A stretch of 64,000 nt of DNA from Chitinophagales bacterium (GTDB taxonomy: Bacteria > Bacteroidota > Bacteroidia > Chitinophagales > UBA10324). The translations under genes and the position numbers were made by a program. Below the pieces are notes generated by a model. It was given only the letters and a program-made list of their open reading frames with translations. It did not search any database and was not told the DNA's origin. Shown in pieces: positions 27,459 to 37,502 of the stretch. The stretch is taken from NCBI GenBank assembly GCA_013816805.1, contig JACDDS010000001.1:147001-211000 (forward strand). Reading direction: 5' to 3'. Within the stretch, counting starts at the first letter, position 1; each line of letters opens with the position of its first letter.

Positions 27459-29497
27459 ATGAAGAATTCTTTACTTTATTTTTCTCTATTCCTGATACAC
27501 AATGCTTCCTTTTCACAAGGCATAATGACCCCTGAGCTAATGTGGAAACTGGGAAGAGTTGCAGGTGAAGCCCTGAGCCCTGATGGTAATAATGTGATCT
27601 ATGGCGTCACCTATTATGATATGGCTGCTAATAAGAGCGAGCGGAACCTCTATACAATATCTCTTAACGGAGGCGAGGCCAGACAGATTACCACCACAAT
27701 GGGAAGTGAATCTGGTGTACAGGTAACTCCATCTGGTAAAATGGGATATATATATAAAGGGCAATGGTGGGAATCAAACTGGGATGGCAGTGCACCTAAA
27801 CAGATCAGCAATGTGGAAGGAGATATTGATAATGTAAAATTTACCACTGACGGTAAATATGTTTTGTATACCAAAGAGGTTAAGGTCATTAGTAATTACC
27901 ACGACCGGTATTCTGATCTTCCAAAAGCAGAAGCTCACGAGGCCGATGATTTAATGTATCGCCATTGGGATGAGTGGGAAGATGGCAGCTACAGTCATAT
28001 TTTTTACGCCTCTTATTATGACGGTCAATTCAGTGACGATAAGGATATCCTGCAGGGTGAACCCTATGATTCACCTCAAAAGCCCGATGGCGGGCCAGAA
28101 GATATTATATGGGATGGTTTGGGCCAGGGAATCATTTATGTATGCAAGAAAAAAAAACTGGTAAAGAATATGCATTGAGCACCAACACCGATCTGTATTA
28201 TTACAATCTCTCAACAGGTAAAACAACAGATCTCACCTTAGAAGGAAAAGGGTATGATACTAACCCCGCAATGTCGCCAAAAGGTACCTGGATCGCGTAT
28301 ACGAGCATGGCAAAAGAAGGCTTTGAAGCAGATAAGAATGATCTGATAATTGCCAATCTTTTATCAGGAATGCGCATTAACGTAACAAAAGACTGGGACG
28401 GTACCGTAGGATCCATTCAATGGAGCAATGATGCGAAGAAGATTTATTTCCTTGCTGTAACTGAAGGCACTGAACAAATCTTTGAAGCGACATTACAGCC
28501 GGATGCTACAAAAAATTCCGTAAAAGATATAAGGCAGGTTACCAAAGGTGATCATGATATCACAGATTTTACAGGAGAATTAAATTCAGTTATGGTCGCC
28601 TCGAAGCAGGATATGAACCATGCGGCGGAATTAGTCAGGATAGATTTAAAGTCAGGAGAAATATCTCCTCTTACACAGGTTAATAAGTCAGCTTATGAAG
28701 GGATAAAGACAAGCCGCATAGATAAGGTATGGGTAACCACTTCCGATAATAAAAAAATGCTCACATGGGTCATCTACCCACCTGATTATGATGCCGGTAA
28801 AAGGTATCCTGCATTACTGTACTGTCAGGGTGGGCCACAATCCGCACTTTCACAATTCTATTCTTTCCGCTGGAATTTTCAGGTTATGGCTGCCAACGGA
28901 TATATTGTAATAGCCCCCAATAGAAGAGGAATGCCGGGATATGGAGTACAATGGAATTCTGCTATCAGCGGAGATTGGGGTGGCCAGCCTATCCGTGATT
29001 ATTTATCTGCGGTAGATTCAATTTCAAAGTGGCCTTCAGTAGATAAATCAAGAATTGGGGCAGTAGGAGCAAGCTATGGCGGCTATTCCGTTTATATGCT
29101 GGAAGGTGCAGGAAACGGCCGGTTTAAAACGTGTATCGCTCACTGTGGATTATTTAATCTGGAGAGCTGGTATGGATCTACAGAAGAGCTGTGGTTTGCA
29201 AACTGGGATGTGGGTGGACCGTACTGGAAAAACCCGGAGCCAAAAAGTTACCTCGAATCCAATCCTGTAAAATCTGTTGACAAATGGAATACACCCATTA
29301 TGATTATAGAGGGTGAAAGGGATTACCGGGTTCCTTATAACCAGGGATTGGAGGCTTTCCAGGCAGCACAGCTTAAAGGTATTAAAAGCCGCCTGCTGGT
29401 TTTCCCGGATGAAACTCATTATGTATTGCAACCGCAGAATAGCTTGCTTTGGTATCGTGAATTCTACAGGTGGCTTGATGAAACATTAAAACAGTAA
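27459..29497 (+). pseudogene. S9-family prolyl-oligopeptidase-like serine peptidase, interrupted by a frame shift
   Basis: Two overlapping frames (27459-28178 and 28109-29497) together encode one exported S9 peptidase of about 679 residues: a signal peptide (residues 1-20), a WD40-like beta-propeller with DPP-type repeats, and an alpha/beta-hydrolase domain with Ser in GASYGGYS (near 540), Asp in EGERDYRVPY (near 620) and His in DETHYVLQP (near 654). The break lies in the run of nine A's at 28150-28158. Adding one A joins the frames as VCKKKTGKEYALSTNTD-like sequence, so nothing is missing. It could be a sequencing error, a true mutation, or a site of transcriptional slippage. Confidence 0.85.
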
Positions 29498-29649
29498 AAA
29501 ATATAACTTCCCTGGAATTAATTTTAATAAATATTGTTTAAGACTTCCAACAGTGTATAAAAAACATGCTCCATTTTTAGATTTCAACCATTAAACTATA
29601 TTACTTTTCTATTGTCTGTAAACGCTTATCACAAATTAACTGAACACTC

Positions 29650-31794
29650 ATGTTCGGTTCTCATTTTAACTTCTTTCAAACTAAAATTATTGTAATGACT
29701 TTGAAAAATTTCTCCCGAATAATGTCTCTAAGTGTGGCGCTCCTTTTATGCAGCCATTCTATATGGGCTCAATTTCAATATGTTAATCCCAAACCCGGGT
29801 CTTCGATGCACCATGTTGAGACAGGGATTATCTTGCGAAATGGCGCCTTAATTGATCCTTCATCTCTGCAGGCTTCCCTTTTTTCTGTAGTTGGTTCTAA
29901 GAGCGGGAACCATGCAGTAAAAATTATTTTAGCAGACGACAGTAAGACTGTGCTCCTTAATCCAATTGTGGTTTTTAAGCCTGGTGAAACCGTAACCGTA
30001 ACGGTAAAAAGTGGCATGAAAACGCTGCAGGGATTGACGATTACAGGCACTACTTTCACTTTTAAAATAGGAGATACCGGAAACCCGGAAACTCAGGCAA
30101 GAATTCAAAATGCTTTAGCCCAAATTCATACAGAAGAAATGGGAGCTCCACCGGTAATTTCACGCACTAATTCACCTGCTGATTGGCATCATGCCTTACC
30201 ACCTTTTGATATCTGGGTTAACAACAATCCCGCACCCGGTCAGATTTTCTTCCACAATTTTAGTTTTTTCCTAACAGGTACATCTCATTACTGTATTATA
30301 GAAAATAACGGAGATTCTGTATATGGAAAGTGGGATACCATCAAGGGAAACAATTTTACACTCAATGGTAATAACTACCTCACGTTATATAATGATACAT
30401 TAATGGCATTCCAGGTTTTGGATTCAAATTATAACTCTATTGATACTTTTCAGATGGGGAATGGCTATAAAGCGGATGTCCACGAATTCCTAATTTATTC
30501 AAACGGTCACTCTTTTCTTGAAAGCTACGATGCGGAACCATTTGATATGACTATTTACAATCCTACCTATAATCCGGACGCAATAGTGACCGGGGCCGTA
30601 GTTCAGGAATTGGATAAAAATAAAAATGTGATTTTTCAGTGGAGAAGCTGGGACTACTTCCAGGTAACAGATGATACACATGATCCGCTAACTACGAGTA
30701 CTATCGATTATGTACACCTCAATTCAATTTATCCGGATACGGATGGAAATATAATTGTTTCATGCCGGTCAATGGATGAGGTAACCAAGATTAATCATAC
30801 TACCGGAGGACTTGTATGGAGATGGGGTGGGAAAAATAATCAGTTCACCTTTGTTTCGGATGCGGAAAAATTTTCACATCAGCACGATGTAATTCGAATC
30901 ACTAATGGACATATTACCATGTTTGACAATGGTAATTACCACAGTCCGCCACAATCATTTGCAAAAGAGTATCAGTTGGATGAAGTAAATAAAGTAGCTA
31001 CTCTTGTGTGGAAATATTCACGTAATACTTCTGCAGGACCTGTTTATGGTAATGCCATGGGAAGTATGCAGCGGTTAGCAAATGGCAACACCTTAATTAG
31101 CTGGGGCCTGATATATGTCCCTGAATTTCCTACCGCAACGGAAGTTGATATAAATCAAAACGTGGTTTGGGAAATGCGCCTGGATGATACTTATACAGAT
31201 GCTATTTACCGCATTCATAAATTTACCTGGGATCCCTGTTCCCGCCCTACTACAAGTACTATGAGAGCCACGAATATTACAGCTACAAAGGCTCAGCTTT
31301 CATGGGGTGCCGCTACGAACGCTTCCAGCTATTCTTTAAACTACCGGCTTCAGGGTGCTACAAACTGGATTGTAAAGAGCCCTAGCAGTCCTAATAAAAC
31401 GGTTAAAAAACTTACCCCCGGAAGCACCTACGAATGGAGAGTAAGATCAACCTGTACCAATCCGTCTGCACAATCAGGATATACGGGCATAAAGACTTTT
31501 AATACATTAGCCGGCAGAGATGTTGTTCTTACAGAAAATAAAGAAAGTAACGTTTATATTTATCCTAACCCGGCTGCAGGACTTTTTACGATTCATTTTA
31601 ATGTAGATCAGGATGGTCCTGTACAAATAAAAATTTATGATATAACGGGTCGCATAATTTATTTTATTAATAAAGATATGAACGTTGGAGAGCAGGCACT
31701 CAAAGTAAATCTTGATGGTGTAACTGCGGGGATGTATGTGGCTGAAATCAGAACAGCGTCAGGTAAGTTTACACAGAAACTTGTTATTGAATAG
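29650..31794 (+). CDS. Arylsulfotransferase-like protein with fibronectin domain and T9SS sorting tail
   Basis: I prefer either ATG 29650 or ATG 29695; the latter opens directly into a signal peptide ending SIWAQ. An N-terminal beta-rich domain (about 20-130) precedes a propeller-type domain with the pattern of arylsulfotransferase (ASST) proteins: DVHEFLIYSNGHSFL, GAVVQELDKNKNVIFQW, LNSIYPDTDGNIIVSC, WRWGGKNNQFTF and WEMRLDD. A fibronectin type III domain follows (about 535-620), then a T9SS C-terminal domain with VYIYPNPAAG and GMYVAEIRTASGKF. An ASST enzyme exported by T9SS is unusual; enzymatic activity is not shown. Confidence 0.75.
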   Translation: MFGSHFNFFQTKIIVMTLKNFSRIMSLSVALLLCSHSIWAQFQYVNPKPGSSMHHVETGIILRNGALIDPSSLQASLFSVVGSKSGNHAVKIILADDSKTVLLNPIVVFKPGETVTVTVKSGMKTLQGLTITGTTFTFKIGDTGNPETQARIQNALAQIHTEEMGAPPVISRTNSPADWHHALPPFDIWVNNNPAPGQIFFHNFSFFLTGTSHYCIIENNGDSVYGKWDTIKGNNFTLNGNNYLTLYNDTLMAFQVLDSNYNSIDTFQMGNGYKADVHEFLIYSNGHSFLESYDAEPFDMTIYNPTYNPDAIVTGAVVQELDKNKNVIFQWRSWDYFQVTDDTHDPLTTSTIDYVHLNSIYPDTDGNIIVSCRSMDEVTKINHTTGGLVWRWGGKNNQFTFVSDAEKFSHQHDVIRITNGHITMFDNGNYHSPPQSFAKEYQLDEVNKVATLVWKYSRNTSAGPVYGNAMGSMQRLANGNTLISWGLIYVPEFPTATEVDINQNVVWEMRLDDTYTDAIYRIHKFTWDPCSRPTTSTMRATNITATKAQLSWGAATNASSYSLNYRLQGATNWIVKSPSSPNKTVKKLTPGSTYEWRVRSTCTNPSAQSGYTGIKTFNTLAGRDVVLTENKESNVYIYPNPAAGLFTIHFNVDQDGPVQIKIYDITGRIIYFINKDMNVGEQALKVNLDGVTAGMYVAEIRTASGKFTQKLVIE

Positions 31795-31812
31795 TCTTAA
31801 CGTGATACAAAG

Positions 31813-31841
31813 AAAAAGGGGCCCTGCTGCCCCTTTTTTTT
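31813..31841 (+). terminator. Rho-independent terminator after the ASST-like gene
   Basis: A 9-bp stem (AAAAAGGGG with CCCCTTTTT) around an 8-base loop is followed by a run of T's, 18 bases after the stop at 31794. Confidence 0.85.
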
Positions 31842-31953
31842 GTGTGAATATTTTCGGTGAGAGAATCTTTTTCCTTATTATTTACGTCTACTGATAACCC
31901 GGGATTGATCATCAGTATTCTAAATTAATTTAATATTAAATTGAATTAACTAA

Positions 31954-33861
31954 ATGAAATTGGTTTTTTTATGTATGCTATTAAGCGTCTGGAAACCCAT
32001 TGAGTTTCAATCAAATGATTTGTACTTCCCCCGGAATGTTCAGCAAGCATTTGAAAAAGGCACGCGTTCTTCTGATGGCAGACCTGGTGAAAATTACTGG
32101 CAAAATAGTGGGGACTATAACATCAATATTTCTTTCGATCCCAAAACACTTTTACTTAGCGGAAAAGAAACCATAGTATATCACAACAACAGTCCTGATA
32201 CACTCCATAAAATAGTAATACATCTTTATCCTGATTATTATAAAAAAGGCCTGCTCCATAATTATCCCATTGACGAAAAAGATGAAAATGAGGGTGTAAC
32301 AGTAGAACAGTTATCCATAAATGGAGAAGAATTTGATTTGGGCCTGAAGGGAAACTCGGAAAGACTCGGCACTAACCTGACCATTTTTCCTGTTAAGAAA
32401 ATAGTGCCAGAGAGCACAGCAAGCGTTCAAATTACATGGCATTATACGGTGAATAAAGGTTCCCATAACCGGACCGGCGAAGTTGATTCATCTTCCTTTT
32501 TTTTGGCGTACACCTTTCCGCGCATAGCTGTTTATGATGATATTGATGGCTGGGATACCTGGAGCTACATTGGTTTGCAGGAATTTTATAACGACTGGGG
32601 AAACTTTCAGGTCGAAATCTCAATGCCCGCTGGTTTTGTAGTTTGGGGTACGGGCGAACTGATGAATGCAGGGGAAGTTTTTGATAAAAAGATCTTTGAT
32701 AAATACCAGGCTGCTCTTCACAGTGACCGGGAAATAGATATAATAAATGCAGCCGACTATAAAAACGGACCGGTTACCGGAACAAACCAGCAACTTACCT
32801 GGAAATTTTCTGCAAAAGATGTAACTGACTTTGCCTTTGCATTGAGTGACCATTATTTGTGGGACGGTAGTTCTTTAGTGGTAGATAAAAGATCAGGCCG
32901 AAGGGTCTTTATCGATGCAGCTTATAACAAAGATTCAAAAGATTTTAAAGAGGTGGCAAGCGTTTCCAGAAAGTGCATAGACATTATGAGCAACACTTAT
33001 CCCGCTGTTCCCTTTCCCTTTCAACACGAAACGATATTTAACGGTCTTGATGAGATGGAATACCCAATGATGGTAAATGATAATTCTACTGATTCCCGTA
33101 AGGATATGGTTCAGCTGACCTCACATGAAATATTCCATTCTTATTTTCCATTCTATATGGGTATTAATGAAACAAAATATGCATGGATGGATGAAGGGTG
33201 GGCAACTATAGGAGAGTCCATAATTTCTCCAATGCTGAATGAACCTGAGGACGAAGGAATTTTTATGCGTGAAAAATATGAGACTATTGCGGGCACTGAT
33301 GATGAAGTTCCAATGATTACGAATTCTGAACTCCAAACTCAAGTTTCCTATAGTACCAATTCTTATGGAAAACCAGGAATTTTCTATTGGACACTTCAAA
33401 ACCTGCTCGGAGATGAAATCTTTTTTAGGGCATTACATGAATACATTAATCGATGGCATGGAAAACATCCGGTACCTTATGATTTTTTCAATACATTCAA
33501 TGATGTTTCGGCACAGGATTTAAGTTGGTTTTTTAAGCCCTGGTTCTTTGAATCAGGATATCCTGACCTGACCATAAAGGAAGTATCGAAGATTGAATCA
33601 GGTTCCTTAAATGCTTCTGAAAAATGGAATGTATTGATAGAGCGAAAAGGCAGCATTCCGGTACCAGTGTATTTAGAGTTCATCCTGCAGAACAATGCGA
33701 TTGTTAAATTTAATAGTACCGCTGCAATATGGCAAGATGGTAAAAAAGAATTTACGGTGGAAGAACAGTTACCAGGCAAACTAAAAGAGATAAAACTTGG
33801 CAATTCATTTATTCCGGATACGAATAAAAAGGATAATGACCGGATAATAAATAATAAATAA
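31954..33861 (+). CDS. M1-family (gluzincin) metallopeptidase
   Basis: The catalytic site HEIFH-x18-E is exact (near 391-414: HEIFHSYFPF then WMDEGWA), so this is a zinc peptidase of the M1 aminopeptidase type. The N-terminal ~210 residues form the beta-saddle (SFDPKTLLLSGKETIVYHNN). The usual exopeptidase GxMEN-like motif appears as the altered DEMEYPMMV. At 635 residues it is somewhat short and lacks a long C-terminal helical domain. A signal-like hydrophobic start (residues 1-15) suggests export, but a lipobox is absent. Confidence 0.85.
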   Translation: MKLVFLCMLLSVWKPIEFQSNDLYFPRNVQQAFEKGTRSSDGRPGENYWQNSGDYNINISFDPKTLLLSGKETIVYHNNSPDTLHKIVIHLYPDYYKKGLLHNYPIDEKDENEGVTVEQLSINGEEFDLGLKGNSERLGTNLTIFPVKKIVPESTASVQITWHYTVNKGSHNRTGEVDSSSFFLAYTFPRIAVYDDIDGWDTWSYIGLQEFYNDWGNFQVEISMPAGFVVWGTGELMNAGEVFDKKIFDKYQAALHSDREIDIINAADYKNGPVTGTNQQLTWKFSAKDVTDFAFALSDHYLWDGSSLVVDKRSGRRVFIDAAYNKDSKDFKEVASVSRKCIDIMSNTYPAVPFPFQHETIFNGLDEMEYPMMVNDNSTDSRKDMVQLTSHEIFHSYFPFYMGINETKYAWMDEGWATIGESIISPMLNEPEDEGIFMREKYETIAGTDDEVPMITNSELQTQVSYSTNSYGKPGIFYWTLQNLLGDEIFFRALHEYINRWHGKHPVPYDFFNTFNDVSAQDLSWFFKPWFFESGYPDLTIKEVSKIESGSLNASEKWNVLIERKGSIPVPVYLEFILQNNAIVKFNSTAAIWQDGKKEFTVEEQLPGKLKEIKLGNSFIPDTNKKDNDRIINNK

Positions 33862-33923
33862 AGTAGTACTATTCAATAGTCATAAAACGATACTTTAAAA
33901 AATTCTGAAACTTAATCCACGCT

Positions 33924-34352
33924 ATGGTGACTAATTTAATTGCAAAAACAAGCAGAACTATCAATGCATCCACCAATAAAGTTTGGCAGGCATTAACCGA
34001 TCCGGCGCTTATAAAACAATATCTTTTTGGCACAGATACAACATCTGACTGGAAGAAGGGAAGCAGCATTACTTATTCAGGAATATGGAAGGATAAGCCT
34101 TATACAGATAAAGGAAGGATAGTTGATATAGTCCCGGAAAAATTATTGCATACCACTTATTTAAGCGGAATGAGTGGTAAAGAAGACAAGCCAGAGAATT
34201 ATGCAAATGTGATCTATGAAATTGAATCGAAAAATGAAGGTACCTTTATTACTATTTCGCAGGATAATATCGACAATGAGGATCAGCTAAAGCACATGCA
34301 GGAAAACTGGACAATGGTGCTGGACGGAATGAAAAAACTTCTTGAAAAATGA
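33924..34352 (+). CDS. SRPBCC-domain protein (AHSA1-type)
   Basis: This is a 142-residue START-like protein of the AHSA1 (activator of Hsp90 ATPase homologue) type. The pattern is visible: SRTINASTNKVWQALTDPALIKQY at the start, WKKGSSITYSGIWKDKPYTDKG, VPEKLLHTTYL and the final helix HMQENWTMVLDGMKKLLEK. Such proteins bind hydrophobic ligands or act in stress tolerance; no ligand can be named. It lies 62 bases after the M1 peptidase and 65 bases before a small membrane protein. Confidence 0.85.
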   Translation: MVTNLIAKTSRTINASTNKVWQALTDPALIKQYLFGTDTTSDWKKGSSITYSGIWKDKPYTDKGRIVDIVPEKLLHTTYLSGMSGKEDKPENYANVIYEIESKNEGTFITISQDNIDNEDQLKHMQENWTMVLDGMKKLLEK

Positions 34353-34417
34353 TTTTCCCCAATCAATAAAAGCCCGTTCTATCGCAATTTAAATAACGGT
34401 TAAATACCGCTCAGGTT

Positions 34418-34924
34418 ATGCAGCCATCCAGCACTTCTTTTTTGCAATCACCACTGAAAACTATCTTAACATCAGGCTTTTTAGCAGGTACTCTGGATTT
34501 AACAACTGCTTTAGTAGTTTATTCTGTTATGCTTCAAAAAGTAACAGCGACCAGGCTATTGCAATCCATTGCAAGTGGTGTATTTGGAAAAACAGCATAT
34601 GATGGCGGAAGTGAAATGGTGATTTTTGGCATTGTCCTGCATTTTATGATTGCATTTTCTTTTGCCATCTTTTATTTTTTTATATATCCCCACATTCCAT
34701 TTCTGAAAAAACAAAAAATTATTAGTGGTTTGTTATATGGATTGTTTGCGTGGATTATTATGAACCTGATAATTCTTCCTTTGGTATTCTCTCATTTATC
34801 TGTAATGACACCCAATTCCATAGTTATCGGAGCCACTATACTGATGATTATGATTGGTTTACCCATATCAATTGTTACAAGCAAGTATTATAATGCTAAA
34901 TCTGAACCGGGATTAGAGAGTTGA
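34418..34924 (+). CDS. Four-helix membrane protein of unknown function
   Basis: The 168-residue protein has four hydrophobic segments (about 17-37, 64-87, 98-120 and 128-150). The pattern SGFLAGTLDLTTALVVY, then IASGVFGKTAYDGGSEMVIFGIVLHFMIA, resembles small integral-membrane proteins found scattered in Bacteroidota, but I do not recognise a family by name. The sequence ends in a short polar tail. It is followed by the DinB protein 128 bases downstream. Confidence 0.6.
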   Translation: MQPSSTSFLQSPLKTILTSGFLAGTLDLTTALVVYSVMLQKVTATRLLQSIASGVFGKTAYDGGSEMVIFGIVLHFMIAFSFAIFYFFIYPHIPFLKKQKIISGLLYGLFAWIIMNLIILPLVFSHLSVMTPNSIVIGATILMIMIGLPISIVTSKYYNAKSEPGLES

Positions 34925-35052
34925 TCTTTTAGTATTTTAATTATCCTCAATAATCCGTATCTAAAATTCTTTTGCTTCTTAATCGTATATCTGATAAAGA
35001 TATATTGGTTTCTATTTTCTTTGCATTCTCTTAATCCAAAAAAAAAAATTCT

Positions 35053-35550
35053 ATGGAAATTATTCCCTTGCTTCTGAAAGAATTTGATCAGGAAGCACAA
35101 ACAACCCGTAAAATGCTGGAGCGGGTGCCAAATGATAAGTACAGTTGGAAACCTCATGAAAAAAGCATGACCATCCAACAACTCGCTACCCACGTTGCTG
35201 AATTGCCCTCATGGGTTACGATGGCACTTAACACAGAGGAGCTGGACTTTGCCAAAACTCCCTATCAGCAATCTGGTATAGATAATACGGAGGACCTGCT
35301 GAAGCATTTTGAAACTGCCCTCGCCAGCGGCAAAGCTTCACTAAGCAGCGCTTCCGAAGATCAATTGCTCCCGAAATGGACACTGCGCAATGGCGAACAA
35401 GTATATACTGTTCTTACTAAGTATGAGGTGATACGGCATGCACTTGCCCAAACCATTCATCACCGTGCTCAATTAGGAGTTTTTCTTCGTCTCTTAAACG
35501 TACCGATACCGGGAACATATGGACCCAGTGCAGATGAACAGCTTTTTTAA
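35053..35550 (+). CDS. DinB-family protein
   Basis: This 165-residue protein has the DinB/YfiT four-helix fold, with three His residues that would bind a metal: the first at TIQQLATHVAELPSW, the others in HALAQTIHHRAQLGVFLR. Members may be thiol-dependent transferases (for example for bacillithiol) or DNA-damage-induced proteins; the actual reaction cannot be assigned. It opens with MEIIPLLLKEFDQEAQTT. The gene converges on the aldehyde dehydrogenase, with a strong hairpin between them. Confidence 0.88.
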   Translation: MEIIPLLLKEFDQEAQTTRKMLERVPNDKYSWKPHEKSMTIQQLATHVAELPSWVTMALNTEELDFAKTPYQQSGIDNTEDLLKHFETALASGKASLSSASEDQLLPKWTLRNGEQVYTVLTKYEVIRHALAQTIHHRAQLGVFLRLLNVPIPGTYGPSADEQLF

Positions 35551-35557
35551 AAGACAG

Positions 35558-35592
35558 TAAGAGGGACTTTTGATTTTGTAAAGTCCCTCTTA
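35558..35592. terminator. Bidirectional terminator hairpin between convergent genes
   Basis: A perfect 13-bp stem (TAAGAGGGACTTT with its complement at 35580-35592) and a 9-base loop lie between the ends of the DinB gene (35550) and the aldehyde dehydrogenase gene (35622). Confidence 0.75.
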
Positions 35593-35621
35593 TTCAAAAG
35601 TTAAATTAAAGTACCATTTAT

Positions 35622-36983
35622 TTATTCATCCATAAAAATGGATTTGATATTTGTGAATTCATGCATTCCATATTTGCTTAATTCACGGCCATAGCCTGAT
35701 TTTTTTATCCCTCCGAAAGGCAACCTTGGATCACTCTTAACCAATGCATTTATAAATACATTTCCTGCATTAATATCCCGGGCCAATTTTAATCCCCGAT
35801 CCTGATCTTTAGTCCATATTGAAGCGCCAAGGCCATATCGGTTTCTGTTGGCTAAGCTTACAGCTTCTCTTTCGTTTTTTGCTTCTATAATTGAAGCAAT
35901 GGGCCCAAAGAGCTCTTCATCAAAAGAAGGCATTCCAGGCTGCACATGATCCAGTAATGTGGGTTGAAAATTATTTAGTTGACGTGTTCCGCCTGTTATA
36001 ACAATAGCTCCATCCTGAATAGACACTTTTTGCTGGTTTTCCAATTTTTCTGCGAGGTCTTGCCTGGCAATAGGTCCCATGGTAGTGGATTCTTCCAATG
36101 GATTACCCTGGTTAATATTCTGAACGCCCTCAATAAGTTTTTGTAAGAAGGCATCTTTTATTTTTCCCAGTACAATAAAGCGTTTTGCGGCGATGCACGA
36201 TTGACCGGCATTTTGCATGCGGGATTGCAAAGCAATTTTTGCAGCTTTACTCAGGTCTGCGTCCTCTAAAACAATCAGAGGGTCGCTTCCACCCAGCTCC
36301 ATCACAGATTTCTTAATATGCTTTCCAGCAAGTGAAGCGACTGACGATCCAGCAAATTCACTGCCTGTTAATGTAATACCCTGAACAATGTTGTGAGCAA
36401 TAATTTTTTCTGTCACGTCAATATCCACAATCAGACACTGAAATAAACCCTCAACAGCTCCGCATTCCTTAAAGATTTTTTCAATTTCTATAGCACAGCA
36501 TGTTACGTTAGGCGCATGCTTCAACAAAATCACATTACCCGTCATAGTAGCTGGTGCAGCAAATCTGAAGACCTGCCAGAAAGGAAAGTTCCAGGGCATT
36601 ATAGCGAAAATGGCTCCTATGGGTTGAAAACTAACCAGGCTTTTTCTTGCGGATGAAGCAATGAGTTCATCCTTTAAAAAACCTTCACCATGATCTGCAT
36701 AATAGTCGCACGTCAATGCACATTTTTCAATTTCCGCTCTTGATTCATTTAATATTTTTCCCATTTCGAGCGAAATAATGCTTGCATAGTATTCCTTATT
36801 TTCACGAAGTTTTGTTGCCACACGGTGAAGTAATTCTGACCGATTTGAAAAAGGGCTGATTTTCCAAACTTCAAATGCTTGTTCTGCCCTTTCTAATTTA
36901 TTTTCAATTTGCCCATTATTGATTAATTCATGTTCCGCAATTAAGGACTGATTGAATGGATTTATAGATTTAAATATTCTCAT
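35622..36983 (-). CDS. NAD(P)-dependent aldehyde dehydrogenase (succinate-semialdehyde type)
   Basis: I place the start at ATG 36983 (MRIFKSINPFNQS), not at the upstream 37094 start whose extra 37 residues are of low-complexity character and not family-like. The resulting ~453 residues carry the cofactor region (MPWNFPFWQVFRFAAP), the Glu in VMELGGSDPLIVL and the catalytic Cys in NAGQSCIAAKRFIV, as well as a final ELFGPIASII and PFGGIKKSGYGRELS. The order is that of SSADH-type enzymes, such as Sad/YneI. Its exact substrate is unknown. The csbD gene is 149 bases upstream on the same strand. Confidence 0.9.
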   Translation of the reverse strand: MRIFKSINPFNQSLIAEHELINNGQIENKLERAEQAFEVWKISPFSNRSELLHRVATKLRENKEYYASIISLEMGKILNESRAEIEKCALTCDYYADHGEGFLKDELIASSARKSLVSFQPIGAIFAIMPWNFPFWQVFRFAAPATMTGNVILLKHAPNVTCCAIEIEKIFKECGAVEGLFQCLIVDIDVTEKIIAHNIVQGITLTGSEFAGSSVASLAGKHIKKSVMELGGSDPLIVLEDADLSKAAKIALQSRMQNAGQSCIAAKRFIVLGKIKDAFLQKLIEGVQNINQGNPLEESTTMGPIARQDLAEKLENQQKVSIQDGAIVITGGTRQLNNFQPTLLDHVQPGMPSFDEELFGPIASIIEAKNEREAVSLANRNRYGLGASIWTKDQDRGLKLARDINAGNVFINALVKSDPRLPFGGIKKSGYGRELSKYGMHEFTNIKSIFMDE

Positions 36984-37059
36984 GCTCTTCGAAATATAAA
37001 AAATTAAAGGTTTGGATAAGCTTATTAAAATTTGGGTTAACCTGTTGCTCAGCCTAAAA

Positions 37060-37104
37060 AAATAGAATGAGGAATTATTGCTTTTTATATGCAATAATTC
37101 CTCA
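37060..37104 (-). terminator. Rho-independent terminator after csbD-like gene
   Basis: Read on the - strand, a perfect 14-bp stem (TGAGGAATTATTGC and its complement, 37068-37104) with a 9-base loop is followed by a T-rich run, 28 bases after the CsbD stop at 37132. Confidence 0.85.
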
Positions 37105-37131
37105 GGAATGATTATACAAGTAAGACTGAAG

Positions 37132-37323
37132 TTATTTCAACCAGGCCCCAACTTCTGTTTTAATTTCATCAGCTGTTTTGCCTGTTTTTTGCTGAAGTCT
37201 TCCCCACATTTGCTCGTCTTTACCTTCTTCATATAGAAGATCATCATCTGTTAAATTAGCATACTTTTCTTTTAGTTTGCCCTTGATTAGATGCCATTTG
37301 CCTTTTAATTCAAGATTTTCCAT
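37132..37323 (-). CDS. CsbD-family general stress protein
   Basis: The 63-residue protein matches the CsbD family: [30 protein letters not shown], with the KG-x-W-xx-x-K-G-K-x-K-x-x-x-x-x-L-T-D-D pattern, then a [11 protein letters not shown] end. CsbD proteins accumulate in sigma-B-type or other general stress responses; the biochemical role is unknown. The gene is alone on the - strand, downstream of an AT-rich 180-base spacer to the divergent FUSC-like gene, and its 3' end carries its own terminator. Confidence 0.9.
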   Translation of the reverse strand: MENLELKGKWHLIKGKLKEKYANLTDDDLLYEEGKDEQMWGRLQQKTGKTADEIKTEVGAWLK

Positions 37324-37502
37324 AATTAATAATTTAAAAGTGAAATTAAATTTTGAAAGATTACTAATGAATATTCCATAGCCATTTTTACAAACATTAC
37401 AAAGCTAATAATCAGTAGCTAAAATAATATATTCTATACTAATAAAAGCAGCACAGAACGAACTTCGTGATTAAAAGATTGTATAAGTATAAGTAGATAA
37501 AT

